Under the pieces are notes generated by a model that was given only the letters and a program-made list of their open reading frames with translations, made no database searches and was not told where the DNA came from. Both the position numbers and the translations under genes were made by a program. A stretch of 64,000 nucleotides of DNA from Rossellomorea orangium (GTDB lineage Bacteria > Bacillota > Bacilli > Bacillales > Bacillaceae_B): positions 1-64,000 of the forward strand of contig NZ_JAHWGH010000007.1 in assembly GCF_019334305.1 (NCBI RefSeq), in the 5' to 3' direction. This document shows positions 44,824 through 54,192 of the stretch, in pieces; positions within the stretch are counted from its first letter, which is position 1, and each line of letters starts with the position of its first letter.

Positions 44824-45499
44824 AACCGTAATCACCTCGCTGTTCATCCCGGACAATGCGGCCATTTTCAATGGCGATTACCCTGTGCTTGATTGTATTT
44901 ACGATTTCACGGTTATGCGTAGCCATTATGACCGTCGTTCCACGGTTGCTGATTTCTTCAAAGATGTTCATAATATCCCAGGACGTTTCCGGATCAAGGT
45001 TACCTGTCGGCTCATCTGCAATCACAAGCTTCGGCGTATTTACGATGGAACGAGCAATCGATACACGCTGCTGTTCCCCACCCGATAACTCATTCGGCAG
45101 CATTCTTGCTTTATGCTTTAACCCGACCAGGTCCAGTACTTCCATGACTCTCTTCTTAATCTGTTTTGGATGTTCTTCTATTACTTCAAGTGCGAAGGCA
45201 ATGTTTTCATAGATTGTCAGCGATGGTAGCAGCTTGAAATCCTGAAACACGACTCCAACATTTCTTCGTAAGTATGGAACTCTACTATTCTTCAGTTTTG
45301 CGAGATTAATACCATTAACAATGATATCTCCTTTAGAAGGACGTTCTTCGCGGTACATCATTTTGATGAACGTAGATTTCCCGGCGCCACTTGGACCCAC
45401 CACATACACAAACTCACCTTGCTTAATGTGGACGTTAAAGCCATTAGCAGCCATGACACCGTTGCTGTACTGCTTGTAGACGTCTTTCATTTCTATCAT
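44813..45499 (-). CDS. ftsE: Cell division ATP-binding protein FtsE
   Basis: 228 residues, complete ABC ATPase: Walker A GPSGAGKST (~36-44), Q-loop VFQDFKLL (~85), signature LSGGEQQRV (~138-146), Walker B LVIADEPTGNLDP (~157-169), H-loop MATHNRE (~190-196). ATP hydrolysis drives FtsX. First gene of ftsE-ftsX-M23. Confidence 0.97.
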   Translation of the reverse strand: MIEMKDVYKQYSNGVMAANGFNVHIKQGEFVYVVGPSGAGKSTFIKMMYREERPSKGDIIVNGINLAKLKNSRVPYLRRNVGVVFQDFKLLPSLTIYENIAFALEVIEEHPKQIKKRVMEVLDLVGLKHKARMLPNELSGGEQQRVSIARSIVNTPKLVIADEPTGNLDPETSWDIMNIFEEISNRGTTVIMATHNREIVNTIKHRVIAIENGRIVRDEQRGDYGYES

Positions 45500-46063
45500 T
45501 TTAAAATCACCTAATTTGTATTTATGTAGTTACCCTCTTGGCTGTTATCGACATATGTACACGGCACGTAACCCTAGTCGTCTTTACCACCGTTAGACAA
45601 AAAATGGTGAAAAAACTCGAATTACGCTTCCGAAAATAATTATAACATCACTTTATAGTAAGTTAAGGAAAAAAATTATTACATTTTCATTTCAGCACGT
45701 GAAAAAATGTGAATTTTTTACCTGTTTTGTTGTCGATTTTACCTATTTTTCGATGGAAAAATAGTACTTTTTATCTAATAACAGGTACTAATACTACACT
45801 CTAAAGTTTTAGGTTAATAAAATGATAAACGTTAAGCTGATGCTATTCTGATTAAGTTACTAGGTTATAAATGTGTACATCTAAATAACCAACGATTTAA
45901 GGGGTTAATACGAAAAACTTCTGTAATAAACACTTAAAGAAGTACTAGAAAAAACTTGTGGATAAACTCTCAGCAGTCAGAAATGGTGGATATTTGATAT
46001 TGACGGACTGAATTCATGCCTGCAAAAAAAAGAAGAACCCCAACGTGGATTCTTCTCCTGATC
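45500..46063. other. Intergenic region cccB / ftsE
   Basis: 564 bp AT-rich sequence with no supported gene. It contains a single perfect DnaA box (TGTGGATAA, 45957-45965), the cccB terminator at its right end, and presumably the ftsE promoter. Confidence 0.6.
46024..46057 (-). terminator. Terminator of cccB
   Basis: AGAAGAATCC/GGTTCTTCT hairpin with eight T residues on minus. Confidence 0.88.
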
Positions 46064-46378
46064 TTATTTCTTATTGGATAACCATTCAGCTACTGCTTCT
46101 GCTTCCTCACCTTCAATGAGTCCAGGAGGCATTTGACCTTTACCATTCTTGATGGTTTCAAGAATTTGATCTTTGCTTAGCTCAGCACCGATATTTTTCA
46201 GGGCTGGCCCCATTCCGCCTTCAAGGTTTCCCCCATGGCAGCTGGTGCACTTATTATTTACGATTTTTTCAGGGTCCACTCCGCCGGAGCTAGTTTCTGT
46301 ACTGTCGCCACCGTCACCGCCACATGCAGCCAGTACCAATGAAGCGCCAAAAAGAACACCTAGCAGCTTTTTCTTCAT
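46064..46378 (-). CDS. cccB: Lipoprotein cytochrome c-551
   Basis: 104 residues. Lipoprotein signal peptide with lipobox LAAC (~17-20), a Gly/Ser/Asp-rich linker, then a small class I cytochrome c domain with heme site CTSCH (~44-48) and axial Met in GQMPPGLI (~83). Membrane-tethered electron carrier to the cytochrome oxidase. ATG at 46378 follows GAGGGGG; 16 upstream codons lack an RBS and break the signal peptide. Its position next to ftsE and YitT is as in B. subtilis. Confidence 0.95.
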   Translation of the reverse strand: MKKKLLGVLFGASLVLAACGGDGGDSTETSSGGVDPEKIVNNKCTSCHGGNLEGGMGPALKNIGAELSKDQILETIKNGKGQMPPGLIEGEEAEAVAEWLSNKK

Positions 46379-46459
46379 CTTTAATCCCCCTCGGAAACAT
46401 TTATCAGAGTCGCGGATGTGATACAAGGTCCGTCCCTCTCTTACATAATTATACCAAGT

Positions 46460-47332
46460 TTAAACCCGTTTGAAACCTTCTCCCAATACTTCTGAAGCGT
46501 CCATGGTCACGACGAATGCAGAAGGATCAATGGTTTTCACCAGTTGTTTCAGTTTTGTGAATTCTGTTTGGTCGACAACGCACATGAGGATCGGGCGCTC
46601 ATCATCAGTATATCCACCGTATGCAGATAGTTTTGTCACTCCGCGGTCGATTTTATTCAGAATTCCTTCACGAACTTCTTCCTGGCGATTCGTGATAATC
46701 AAGGCCATTTTCGATCTGCTTATTCCGACCTGCACGAGATCGATGGTTTTACTTGTGACATACAGTCCGATTAAGGCATATAACCCTCGCTCAATATCAT
46801 AAACGATGGCTGCCGAAAGAACGATCATACCATCAATAAGGGCGACACATGTCCCAAGAGACAGCCCCGTAAACTTATTAACAATCTGCGCAGCTAGGTC
46901 CGTCCCTCCAGTTGAGGCTCTTCCCCGGAACACAATCCCTAAACCAAGTCCTACACCGATTCCGCCAAAGAGTGCACCAAGAAGCGGATCTTCCGTCCAT
47001 GGTTTCCAGTCTTCTGTCAAGAATACGACAAGCGGTAAAAACACCGTACCGATGGCCGTTTTAACACCGAATTGCAGACCCAGGAAGATCAACCCTGCTA
47101 TGAATAGCGGTATGTTAAATGCCCATTGTACATATGCCGGCTTCCAATCGAACAGTCCATTCAGGATGGTCGATATACCGCTCACCCCTCCGGAGGCCAC
47201 CTCATTCGGAAGCAAGAACACATTAAACGCAATAGCCACTATCGTCGACCCAAACACAACAAACAAATACTCTAACAACTTTTCTTTCCGTGGATTAACT
47301 ACCTGCTCACGACGCCTTTCCTTCAAACCCAT
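46460..47332 (-). CDS. yvjA: YitT family (DUF161/DUF2179) membrane protein, YvjA-like
   Basis: 290 residues. Five to six hydrophobic segments in the first ~200 residues (YitT membrane domain, e.g. LLPNEVASGGVSGISTILNG ~42-61 and FRGRASTGGTDLAAQIV ~130), then a soluble C-terminal DUF2179 domain (~205-285; LNKIDRGVTKLSAYGGYT). Function unknown. The symbol follows B. subtilis synteny (yvjA between cccB and prfB). RBS AAAGGAG. Confidence 0.85.
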   Translation of the reverse strand: MGLKERRREQVVNPRKEKLLEYLFVVFGSTIVAIAFNVFLLPNEVASGGVSGISTILNGLFDWKPAYVQWAFNIPLFIAGLIFLGLQFGVKTAIGTVFLPLVVFLTEDWKPWTEDPLLGALFGGIGVGLGLGIVFRGRASTGGTDLAAQIVNKFTGLSLGTCVALIDGMIVLSAAIVYDIERGLYALIGLYVTSKTIDLVQVGISRSKMALIITNRQEEVREGILNKIDRGVTKLSAYGGYTDDERPILMCVVDQTEFTKLKQLVKTIDPSAFVVTMDASEVLGEGFKRV

Positions 47333-47629
47333 CCAGTACGACTCCTTTAACCTATGTATTAATAGTATGAGTACAAATCTTTTCTTTGATGCACAACTCT
47401 TCAGGGACGGACCTCTAAATCAGGACATCCTTCTTGTGAAGAATTATACAATCCATGACGAATTTGCACTCTCAATTCTAATGAAATACAAGTTGTTATC
47501 GTGATGCATATCGAGCACTAATTCCCTCTGCATCAACCTTTGAGAGTATAGCATGGGCACATAGAGGTGTAAATAACAGCCCAATAACGTGTTAAAGCAT
47601 TAATGGGATGAGGTTCGTTGGAAGGGACG

Positions 47630-47702
47630 TTTTGAGGGACGGACCTCGGTGAAGGGCTGTAAGATGTTCGATCTATGCCTTTTTGAGGTCCGTCCCTCAA
47701 AA
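47630..47702. repeat. 73-bp inverted-repeat element (GGGACGGACC family)
   Basis: Perfect 18-bp terminal inverted repeats TTTTGAGGGACGGACCTC and GAGGTCCGTCCCTCAAAA enclose 37 bp. It abuts the prfB terminator. Confidence 0.85.
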
Positions 47703-47738
47703 AAACTGCCCTTTCCGGTAATCGGGAGGGCAGTTTGG
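47703..47738 (-). terminator. Terminator of prfB
   Basis: AAACTGCCCTCC/GGGCAGTTTTTT hairpin and T run on minus, just past the stop. Confidence 0.88.
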
Positions 47739-47742
47739 CATT

Positions 47743-48844
47743 TTATTGTATTCTTGATCTCAGGTAGGCGTTGATGAATGGATCGATGTCGCCGTCCATG
47801 ACGCCTTGTACGTTTCCTGATTCTGTGTTGGTTCTGTGGTCTTTGACCATGGAGTACGGGTGGAAGACGTAGGAACGGATCTGGCTTCCCCATCCGATTT
47901 CCTTTTGCTCTCCACGGATTTCGGCAAGCTCCTGCTCTTGTTCTTCAATCCGCTTTTGGTAGAGCTTCGCTTTTAACATTTTCATTGCTGACTCACGGTT
48001 TTTGATTTGGGAACGCTCTGATTGGCATGTCACCACGACGTTAGTTGGTAAGTGAGTGATACGGACAGCTGAGTCGGTTGTATTGATGTGCTGTCCACCG
48101 GCTCCACTTGCACGGTACGTATCGATTTTCAGATCTTCCGTACGGATGTCGATTTCAATTTCTTCATTGAATTCCGGCATCACTTCACAAGACACGAATG
48201 AAGTATGACGACGTCCCGAAGAATCGAATGGTGAAATACGAACAAGACGGTGTACGCCTTTTTCAGCTTTTAAGTAACCATATGCGTTGTGGCCCTTAAT
48301 TGCTAAGGTAACACTCTTAATTCCTGCTTCATCCCCTGGAAGATAATCCAGAGTTTCCACTTTGAATCCACGTTTTTCACCCCAACGCGTGTACATACGA
48401 AGAAGCATGGAACCCCAGTCCTGTGACTCGGTTCCGCCTGCACCTGGATGCAATTCAAGGATGGCATTGTTTTTATCGTGTTCTTCACTTAGTAGAAGCT
48501 GAAGCTCGTAGTCATTTAGACGTTTGACCAGGTCACCCAGTTCTTCTTCCAGGTCCTTTTGAAGTTCTTCGTCCGGCTCTTCCTTGACTAGTTCAAGGGT
48601 CAACTCCAGGTTTTCCTGGGATTCAAGCAATGATTTGTATTCATTGACGAGATCCTTCAGACCGTTCCCTTCATTGATAAGTCCTTGTGCTTTTTGCTGG
48701 TCATCCCAGAAGTCGGGTTGGACCATGATTTCGTCCAGTTCCTGGATTCTTGCCTCTTTGTTTTCTAAGTCAAAGAGACCCCCTGAAGTCCGCTAATGTC
48801 TTAGCTGATTTTTCTAACTCTGCTCTGATTTCTGATAGTTCCAT
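47743..48844 (-). CDS. prfB: Peptide chain release factor 2 with programmed +1 frameshift
   Basis: About 366 residues in two frames. The first 24 codons (ATG at 48844, [20 protein letters not shown]) end at an in-frame TGA (48772-48770). The site reads AGGGGG-TCT-CTT-TGA-C: an internal Shine-Dalgarno and the CTT-TGA-C slippery stop. Skipping the T at 48772 continues in the frame ending at 47743 ([17 protein letters not shown]...). Domain 3 has the GGQ loop [10 protein letters not shown] and the RF2 tripeptide SPF in [12 protein letters not shown]. Recognises UGA/UAA and autoregulates through UGA at the frameshift. Not a pseudogene. Confidence 0.96.
48770..48785 (-). promoter_or_regulatory. 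prfB +1 recoding site
   Basis: AGGGGG SD-like element three bases upstream of CTT-TGA-C, the conserved autoregulatory frameshift signal of bacterial RF2. Confidence 0.95.
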
Positions 48845-48938
48845 GTGTGGTCACCTCTATAGTTATTTGGGTTGTTGATATAATTTTATTAAGATGGTTC
48901 GGAAGTAGAGTGGGGTGGAGTTTTTATTAGAAAGTAGT

Positions 48939-49066
48939 GGTTGATTTCCGCTGCAGGTGCTCGCTTTCCGCGGGGCGTGGGTTGAGCCTCCTCGGGCTAA
49001 AGCCCTGTGGGGTCTCAACTTCCACGCGTTTCCCGCAGGAGTCGAGCACCCTCCGCTTCAATCAAC
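48939..49066 (+). repeat. A-type palindromic repeat
   Basis: 128 bp, GGTTGATTTCCGC to the TCAATCAAC end; arms GGTGCTCG/CGAGCACC and core GAGCCTCCTCGGG ... GGGGTCTCAAC present. Confidence 0.85.
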
Positions 49067-49139
49067 TGTGCTTTTTCATAAGTCTTTTCACAAAATCATC
49101 CACTACTAACACCATCTACTTTATCTACCTATAAAAAAC

Positions 49140-49183
49140 GGAAAAGTACCTGGGATTTATTTTAGCAAAATAAGTCCCAGGTA
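49140..49183 (-). terminator. Terminator of secA
   Basis: ACCTGGGA/TCCCAGGT stem with an extended AT-rich inner stem and TACTTTTCCG on minus. Confidence 0.75.
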
Positions 49184-49201
49184 TCATCTCATTTCTTTTC
49201 G

Positions 49202-51712
49202 TTATCCGGTTATGCCATGACAGTGTTTGTATTTTTTGCCGCTTCCGCATGGGCATGGGTCGTTGCGGCCTACGTCTGCTTGTTTGCGGACTGGTTGTTT
49301 TTTGGCTTTGGCTCCGTCTTCTTTCGGGTTTACCGCTTGGCCTTTGGCCACTTCCTGGCGTTCCAGATTGTTGCGGATTTCCGCTTTCATGACGTATTTG
49401 GCCACGTCTTCTTCGATGGCAAGGACCATGCTTTCGAACATGGCGAATCCTTCATGCTGGTATTCACGCAGCGGATCGTTTTGACCGTATGCACGAAGGT
49501 GGATACCCTGGCGAAGTTGATCCATGGCATCGATGTGATCGATCCATTTCGTATCAACTGCGCGAAGCAGGATGACTTTTTCAAACTCACGCATTTGCTC
49601 AGGCGTCAGCTGCTCTTCTTTTTCATTATAGCGGTGCTGAACGTCTTCATAAATAAGAGCTGTCATTTCATCCGCTTCTTTTCCACGAAGATCGTCGACT
49701 GTCACGTCATTTTCAGGTAGGAGATTGGCATTGACGTAATCTACGATGCCTTGGAGGTTCCAGTTCTCCATCTCTTCTTCTGACGTATGTGCCGCTACTT
49801 GGCGTTCGATGGCTGATTTGATCATGCCTTCAACGATTTCACGAAGGTTTTCGGAATCGATGACTTCATTACGCTGTTTGTAGATGATTTCACGCTGCTG
49901 ACGTAGGACATCATCATATTGAAGAAGCTGTTTACGAGCATCGAAGTTGTTTCCTTCCACTCGTTTTTGAGCTGATTCAACAGCACGGCTAACCATTTTA
50001 CTTTGGATCGGCTGGGAATCGTCCATTCCAAGGCGTTCCATCATGCTCTTCATGTTGTCAGAGCCGAACCTACGCATCAATTCATCTTCCATTGAGAGGT
50101 AGAACTGAGTCACCCCTGGATCTCCCTGACGTCCGGAACGTCCACGGAGCTGGTTATCGATACGGCGTGATTCGTGACGTTCTGTACCGATAACGGCAAG
50201 ACCGCCAAGATCGATGACGCCTTCCCCAAGCTTGATATCCGTACCACGACCGGCCATGTTTGTCGCGATTGTGACAGCACCAGGTTGACCCGCTTCTAAA
50301 ATGATTTCGGCTTCACGGCCATGGTTTTTCGCATTCAATACATTATGGCGTACGCCTTTTTTCGTAAGGAGCTTGGAAATCAATTCTGACGTTTCTACGG
50401 CAACCGTACCGACCAGTACAGGTTGTCCTTTATCGTTTCGTTCTTTAATATCATCCACAACCGCATTGAACTTCCCTTCGATGGAAGCGTAAATCAGATC
50501 GGCGCGGTCATCACGAACGATCGGTCTGTTCGTCGGGATGACAATAACGTTCATATTGTAGATATTACGGAACTCTTCTTCTTCCGTCTTCGCTGTACCC
50601 GTCATACCGGACAGCTTTTCGTACATACGGAAATAGTTCTGGAACGTGATCGTTGCCATCGTCATGCTTTCGTTCTGGATTTCAAGGCCTTCTTTGGCTT
50701 CGATTGATTGGTGAAGACCGTCACTGTAACGGCGGCCCTTCATCAGACGGCCTGTGAAGGAGTCAACGATGACGATTTCGCCTTCCTGAACCACATAATC
50801 AACGTCACGGTGCATACTAACGTGGGCTTTCAGCGCCTGGTTGATGTGGTGGTTGAGAGTTACGTGTGAAATATCAAACAGGTTATCAATATGGAAGGCT
50901 CTTTCTACCTTGCTGATTCCGTCTTCTGTTAATTGAACACCTTTTGTTTTTTCATCGTACGTGTAATCCTCTTCTTTTTTCAGTGTGCGTACGACCGCAT
51001 TCGCCTGGATGTACAGCTGAGGCGTACGCTGAGCGTTACCTGAAATGATCAATGGTGTACGTGCTTCATCGATCAGAATGGAGTCGACCTCATCGATGAC
51101 GGCAAAATGAAGGCTGCGCTGAACCATTTGATCTTTGTACAGAACCATGTTGTCTCGTAGGTAGTCGAATCCGAATTCATTATTCGTACCGTACGTGATG
51201 TCTGCGCTATAGGCTTCGCGTTTTTCATCTTTGGACATAGAGTTGAGGTTGAGCCCTACAGTTAAGCCTAAGAAATTGTACAGTTTACCCATTTCCTCGG
51301 CATCACGGCTGGCAAGATAATCATTGACCGTGATAACGTGAACGCCTTTTCCTGTGATCGCATTCAAGTAAACAGGCATGGTAGCCGTCAGGGTTTTACC
51401 TTCACCGGTTTTCATCTCGGAGATGTTTCCGCCATGAAGGGAAATACCACCCATAAGCTGAACGCGGTACGGGTAAAGTCCCAGTACACGTCGAGCCGCT
51501 TCACGAACGACAGCAAATGCTTCAACGAGCATGTCCTCTAAATCTTCGCCTTTTTGATAACGCTCCTTGAATCGCTCTGTTCTTTCGCGGATTTCGTCAT
51601 CCGTCAGACGCTCCATATCGGGGCCCAGTTCTTCTATTTGATCGGCCAGTTTCTCCAGCCTCTTTAATTCTCTTTTATTTGCATCGAACACTTTATTTAA
51701 TAGACCAAGCAT
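49202..51712 (-). CDS. secA: Preprotein translocase ATPase SecA
   Basis: 836 residues. Motor of Sec secretion. Visible: [15 protein letters not shown] start, Walker [13 protein letters not shown] (~100), [13 protein letters not shown] (~205-217), second NBD with [14 protein letters not shown] (~490) and [10 protein letters not shown] (~524), and a C-terminal zinc-binding SEC-C motif [19 protein letters not shown] at 51712 after GGAGCG; 13 upstream codons are not SecA-like. Monocistronic, as terminators lie on both sides. Confidence 0.98.
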   Translation of the reverse strand: MLGLLNKVFDANKRELKRLEKLADQIEELGPDMERLTDDEIRERTERFKERYQKGEDLEDMLVEAFAVVREAARRVLGLYPYRVQLMGGISLHGGNISEMKTGEGKTLTATMPVYLNAITGKGVHVITVNDYLASRDAEEMGKLYNFLGLTVGLNLNSMSKDEKREAYSADITYGTNNEFGFDYLRDNMVLYKDQMVQRSLHFAVIDEVDSILIDEARTPLIISGNAQRTPQLYIQANAVVRTLKKEEDYTYDEKTKGVQLTEDGISKVERAFHIDNLFDISHVTLNHHINQALKAHVSMHRDVDYVVQEGEIVIVDSFTGRLMKGRRYSDGLHQSIEAKEGLEIQNESMTMATITFQNYFRMYEKLSGMTGTAKTEEEEFRNIYNMNVIVIPTNRPIVRDDRADLIYASIEGKFNAVVDDIKERNDKGQPVLVGTVAVETSELISKLLTKKGVRHNVLNAKNHGREAEIILEAGQPGAVTIATNMAGRGTDIKLGEGVIDLGGLAVIGTERHESRRIDNQLRGRSGRQGDPGVTQFYLSMEDELMRRFGSDNMKSMMERLGMDDSQPIQSKMVSRAVESAQKRVEGNNFDARKQLLQYDDVLRQQREIIYKQRNEVIDSENLREIVEGMIKSAIERQVAAHTSEEEMENWNLQGIVDYVNANLLPENDVTVDDLRGKEADEMTALIYEDVQHRYNEKEEQLTPEQMREFEKVILLRAVDTKWIDHIDAMDQLRQGIHLRAYGQNDPLREYQHEGFAMFESMVLAIEEDVAKYVMKAEIRNNLERQEVAKGQAVNPKEDGAKAKKQPVRKQADVGRNDPCPCGSGKKYKHCHGITG

Positions 51713-51940
51713 GTATAAACGCTCCTTTATCTGTGTTGGAATGAGAGCCAAACGTCACAAGTATAACGAAAGAAAATGAGATTCCGATGAGAAATATGTG
51801 AAATCCCTGTAAAATCCCAGGAAATCCATCCCCATCACTCTACATTATGATTCGCTACAAAACGCAATAATCCTCCCACCAAAACACGATATATTCCCTA
51901 TCAATCTTACCACTATCCCATATCGGATACAACTTAAGCC

Positions 51941-52044
51941 TTTGAGGGACGGACCTCCCTTTTTCAGTCTTTGGAAGAAGTGAATGCTATTATATCAAGC
52001 TTTCTATTCTAAATGGTCATGAATTGGGAGGTCCGTCCCTCAAA
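51941..52044. repeat. 104-bp inverted-repeat element (GGGACGGACC family)
   Basis: Perfect 19-bp terminal inverted repeats, TTTGAGGGACGGACCTCCC at left and its complement at right, around 66 bp of AT-rich sequence unrelated to that of the 47.6-kb copy. Confidence 0.85.
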
Positions 52045-52076
52045 AAAAAAGCCGCCTGTGATAGGCGACTTTTGTG
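52045..52076 (-). terminator. Terminator of the SEC-C gene
   Basis: AAAGTCGCCT/AGGCGGCTTT hairpin followed on minus by nine T residues. Confidence 0.88.
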
Positions 52077-52095
52077 GACAGTGTTTCAGTTCTGG

Positions 52096-53211
52096 TTAGG
52101 CGTTCACTGTTTTTAGCAGTTCGTAGACGGTGTCCTGGTAGCTTTCCCAGATTTGCTTGCTTCGTCTTGAGATGCTGTTGGCAGAGACATCGAAGTATTC
52201 AGCAAGTTCTTTTTGAACGTGGCGGATACTGATTTCGTCAATGTTTTTCGCCATGTCGACCATTGCCCCTGAGTAGATTTTCGGGTTGCGGATGGTCGGG
52301 CGTTCTGTGTAGAAGTATTTTTCCAATACGGCTACGAGAAGCTCACTTTCTTTCTTGTTTTCCTCTTTTTCAGACAGGAAGTTTTGTAGGGAAGTAATCG
52401 CTTCGTTGTATTCCGGTGTCTTCCAGATTTCCACTCCTTCAATGGAGTCTTCGGCTTTCTTATCAGAATCCTGTTCTGCTTCTGCCTTTTCTGATTTAGA
52501 AGTCGCTTTTCCTGCCTTCTTCTTCTCCGCACTATAAAGAACAAATCCGACATCAGCGATTTCCAAGTACTGACCTGATAAGTAATCATGTAGAGTTTCA
52601 AACTCACCTTGTTCATATCGGATCTTCACTAATTCCATCGCGGCCTTTTCAATCGCAGGATAAATAAAGTATTGAGCAAATGGAAGATACTTCTCTCCAT
52701 TTGGTAATAGTAAACCTAAGAAAAAGCTATTCTCATCAAGCTTACCGAATTTCTCCGTTACAACAAGTGTATCCCCTGAGATGGCTTCCTCGACACGAAG
52801 CGTATTGTCATTCAGCTTCTCAACCGTACCGGCTGTCACGCGAATGTTCTTCCATGATTCCAATACTTCAGCTGTCTGAGGACGGGTCACCGTGTTCAAT
52901 TGTTTATCGACAAAACGTTCAATTAAACGAACACCATCAGCATCCTTCTGAGTCGCTCCGTACCAGCTGACAAATGCCATTTCGTAAATATCCGGATCCG
53001 CCTGCATCAAGTCCATCTTAGACAAGTAGTGATGGTAGCTCTCTTCCATCTCCGCAGACTGGGCCGTAGCGATAAAGTCATACAGCTGAGCCTGAAGCAC
53101 ATCCAGCTCCTGATTCACCAGGGTATCTATATTCACAACGTTTTCACAGCATTTCTTATATTTTTTTCCACTGCCGCATGGGCATGGTTCATTTCTACCG
53201 ACTGTACTCAT
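52096..53211 (-). CDS. SEC-C motif protein with C-terminal helix-turn-helix-like segment
   Basis: 371 residues. The N-terminus [20 protein letters not shown] carries the same zinc-binding SEC-C motif as SecA. The middle is acidic and lysine-rich (~215-245), and the end (~340-365; YFDVSANSISRRSKQIWESY) looks like an HTH. ATG at 53211 was chosen for the GGAGG 9 nt upstream; the 21 upstream codons have no RBS. Function unknown; neighbouring secA on the same strand suggests a link to protein export or ribosome binding, which is inference. Confidence 0.8.
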   Translation of the reverse strand: MSTVGRNEPCPCGSGKKYKKCCENVVNIDTLVNQELDVLQAQLYDFIATAQSAEMEESYHHYLSKMDLMQADPDIYEMAFVSWYGATQKDADGVRLIERFVDKQLNTVTRPQTAEVLESWKNIRVTAGTVEKLNDNTLRVEEAISGDTLVVTEKFGKLDENSFFLGLLLPNGEKYLPFAQYFIYPAIEKAAMELVKIRYEQGEFETLHDYLSGQYLEIADVGFVLYSAEKKKAGKATSKSEKAEAEQDSDKKAEDSIEGVEIWKTPEYNEAITSLQNFLSEKEENKKESELLVAVLEKYFYTERPTIRNPKIYSGAMVDMAKNIDEISIRHVQKELAEYFDVSANSISRRSKQIWESYQDTVYELLKTVNA

Positions 53212-53300
53212 GTTTGTATTTACCTCCAACTTCTCTGAGTCCCGTACACAAATGTTCATTATATAACATTTCAAGCAAGCATTAAACTGTTTTAAAACAA

Positions 53301-53337
53301 GAAAAAAGAACCAATCGATTTTCGACTGGTTCTTTTC
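53301..53337 (-). terminator. Terminator of the ampS-DUF1028 operon
   Basis: AAGAACCA/TGGTTCTT hairpin with T residues on both strands. Confidence 0.85.
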
Positions 53338-53341
53338 CCAA

Positions 53342-54178
53342 TTATCTTCCCTGCTTTTTCATATAATCCAATACGTCCAAATCGATATAATTCTCTTCCT
53401 GCTCACGCATTTCAAAGTTTTCCGTATGAAGATAGTCTTTCAGATTCTGATAGAGGGACTGCTTGTCTTTCGCATAGCCAAGTCGGGTCAGTTCCCGTTC
53501 CACTTCATTATGAATATCTCCTTCCAGCAATACCACTCTGCCGGCATCTGATTCTTTAAAGTAGAGCTGATGAAGTTGATAGATTCGCTTTAGTTCCTTG
53601 ATTGGAGAGGCGTGATCGTCCACTCTCAGATCGATATACCGATCGTTGAATCCGCCATACCCGCCATTTTCCTTTACGACTAAAAGTGCCGCGGACTGCA
53701 TGCCCCGGGAATCACCGCCTGCTTCCTGCCCGGCATCGAGAGCCTGTAATAATCTCTCGGCAAGTGATCCGGTCGTCGATTCAAACGATTCCGCCATCGC
53801 CTTCACTGTGTTCTTATCTACTAATATATTTCCCTGCGCGGCAAAGTGTTTTCCTGTCTGTCCTCCAGCCCAGTCATAACACCCTTCACCAGTGAACGTG
53901 GCCGAGTTTCCACCGGCATCGATCAATCCCACCTGGCGTAACGGACGCTCTGGGTCGTCCTTTGTGATGATTTCAAGGGCTTCTTCCGCCGTCTTTCCTT
54001 GTGACATCAGTTGAAGTGCGTGCGGACCGTAAGAAGTGTTCGCATAAGACTGGGTCGCGACTGCGCCGACACCCGCTTTTGCAAAAGGCACAACCGATCC
54101 AACACCGAGGAATTTCGATTGTACCGCTATCCCCCATTCTTTCTCTTCCGGGTCATAACCTACAATGGAATACGTCAT
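53342..54178 (-). CDS. DUF1028 family protein (Ntn-hydrolase-like)
   Basis: 278 residues. DUF1028 pattern: TYSIVGYDPEEKEWGIAVQS at the start, GVGAVATQSYANTSYG (~38-53), GEGCYDWAGG (~97) and GGDSRGMQSAALLVV (~154-168). The family is predicted to have an Ntn-hydrolase fold; substrates are unknown. Residues beyond ~215 form an additional C-terminal helical region. It lies 14 nt after the aminopeptidase, RBS AAAGGAGG, suggesting a shared role in peptide turnover. Confidence 0.85.
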   Translation of the reverse strand: MTYSIVGYDPEEKEWGIAVQSKFLGVGSVVPFAKAGVGAVATQSYANTSYGPHALQLMSQGKTAEEALEIITKDDPERPLRQVGLIDAGGNSATFTGEGCYDWAGGQTGKHFAAQGNILVDKNTVKAMAESFESTTGSLAERLLQALDAGQEAGGDSRGMQSAALLVVKENGGYGGFNDRYIDLRVDDHASPIKELKRIYQLHQLYFKESDAGRVVLLEGDIHNEVERELTRLGYAKDKQSLYQNLKDYLHTENFEMREQEENYIDLDVLDYMKKQGR

Positions 54179-54192
54179 GATGAAATCCTCCT

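Larger units (their letters stand above)
47333..47742. other. Intergenic region prfB / yvjA
   Basis: Holds a solo GGGACGGACC motif (47404-47413), a 73-bp inverted-repeat element (47630-47702) and the prfB terminator (47703-47738). No gene is supported. Confidence 0.7.
48845..49201. other. Intergenic region secA / prfB
   Basis: Holds an A-type palindrome (48939-49066) and the secA terminator (49140-49183); no gene supported. Confidence 0.7.
51713..52095. other. Intergenic region SEC-C gene / secA
   Basis: Contains a 104-bp inverted-repeat element (51941-52044) and the terminator of the upstream SEC-C gene (52045-52076). The rest presumably holds the secA promoter. No gene supported. Confidence 0.65.

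Noticed and set aside
48770-48844. prfB as a frameshifted pseudogene
   Set aside because: The AGGGGG and CTT-TGA-C signals are the conserved programmed +1 recoding site, and the downstream frame is intact.
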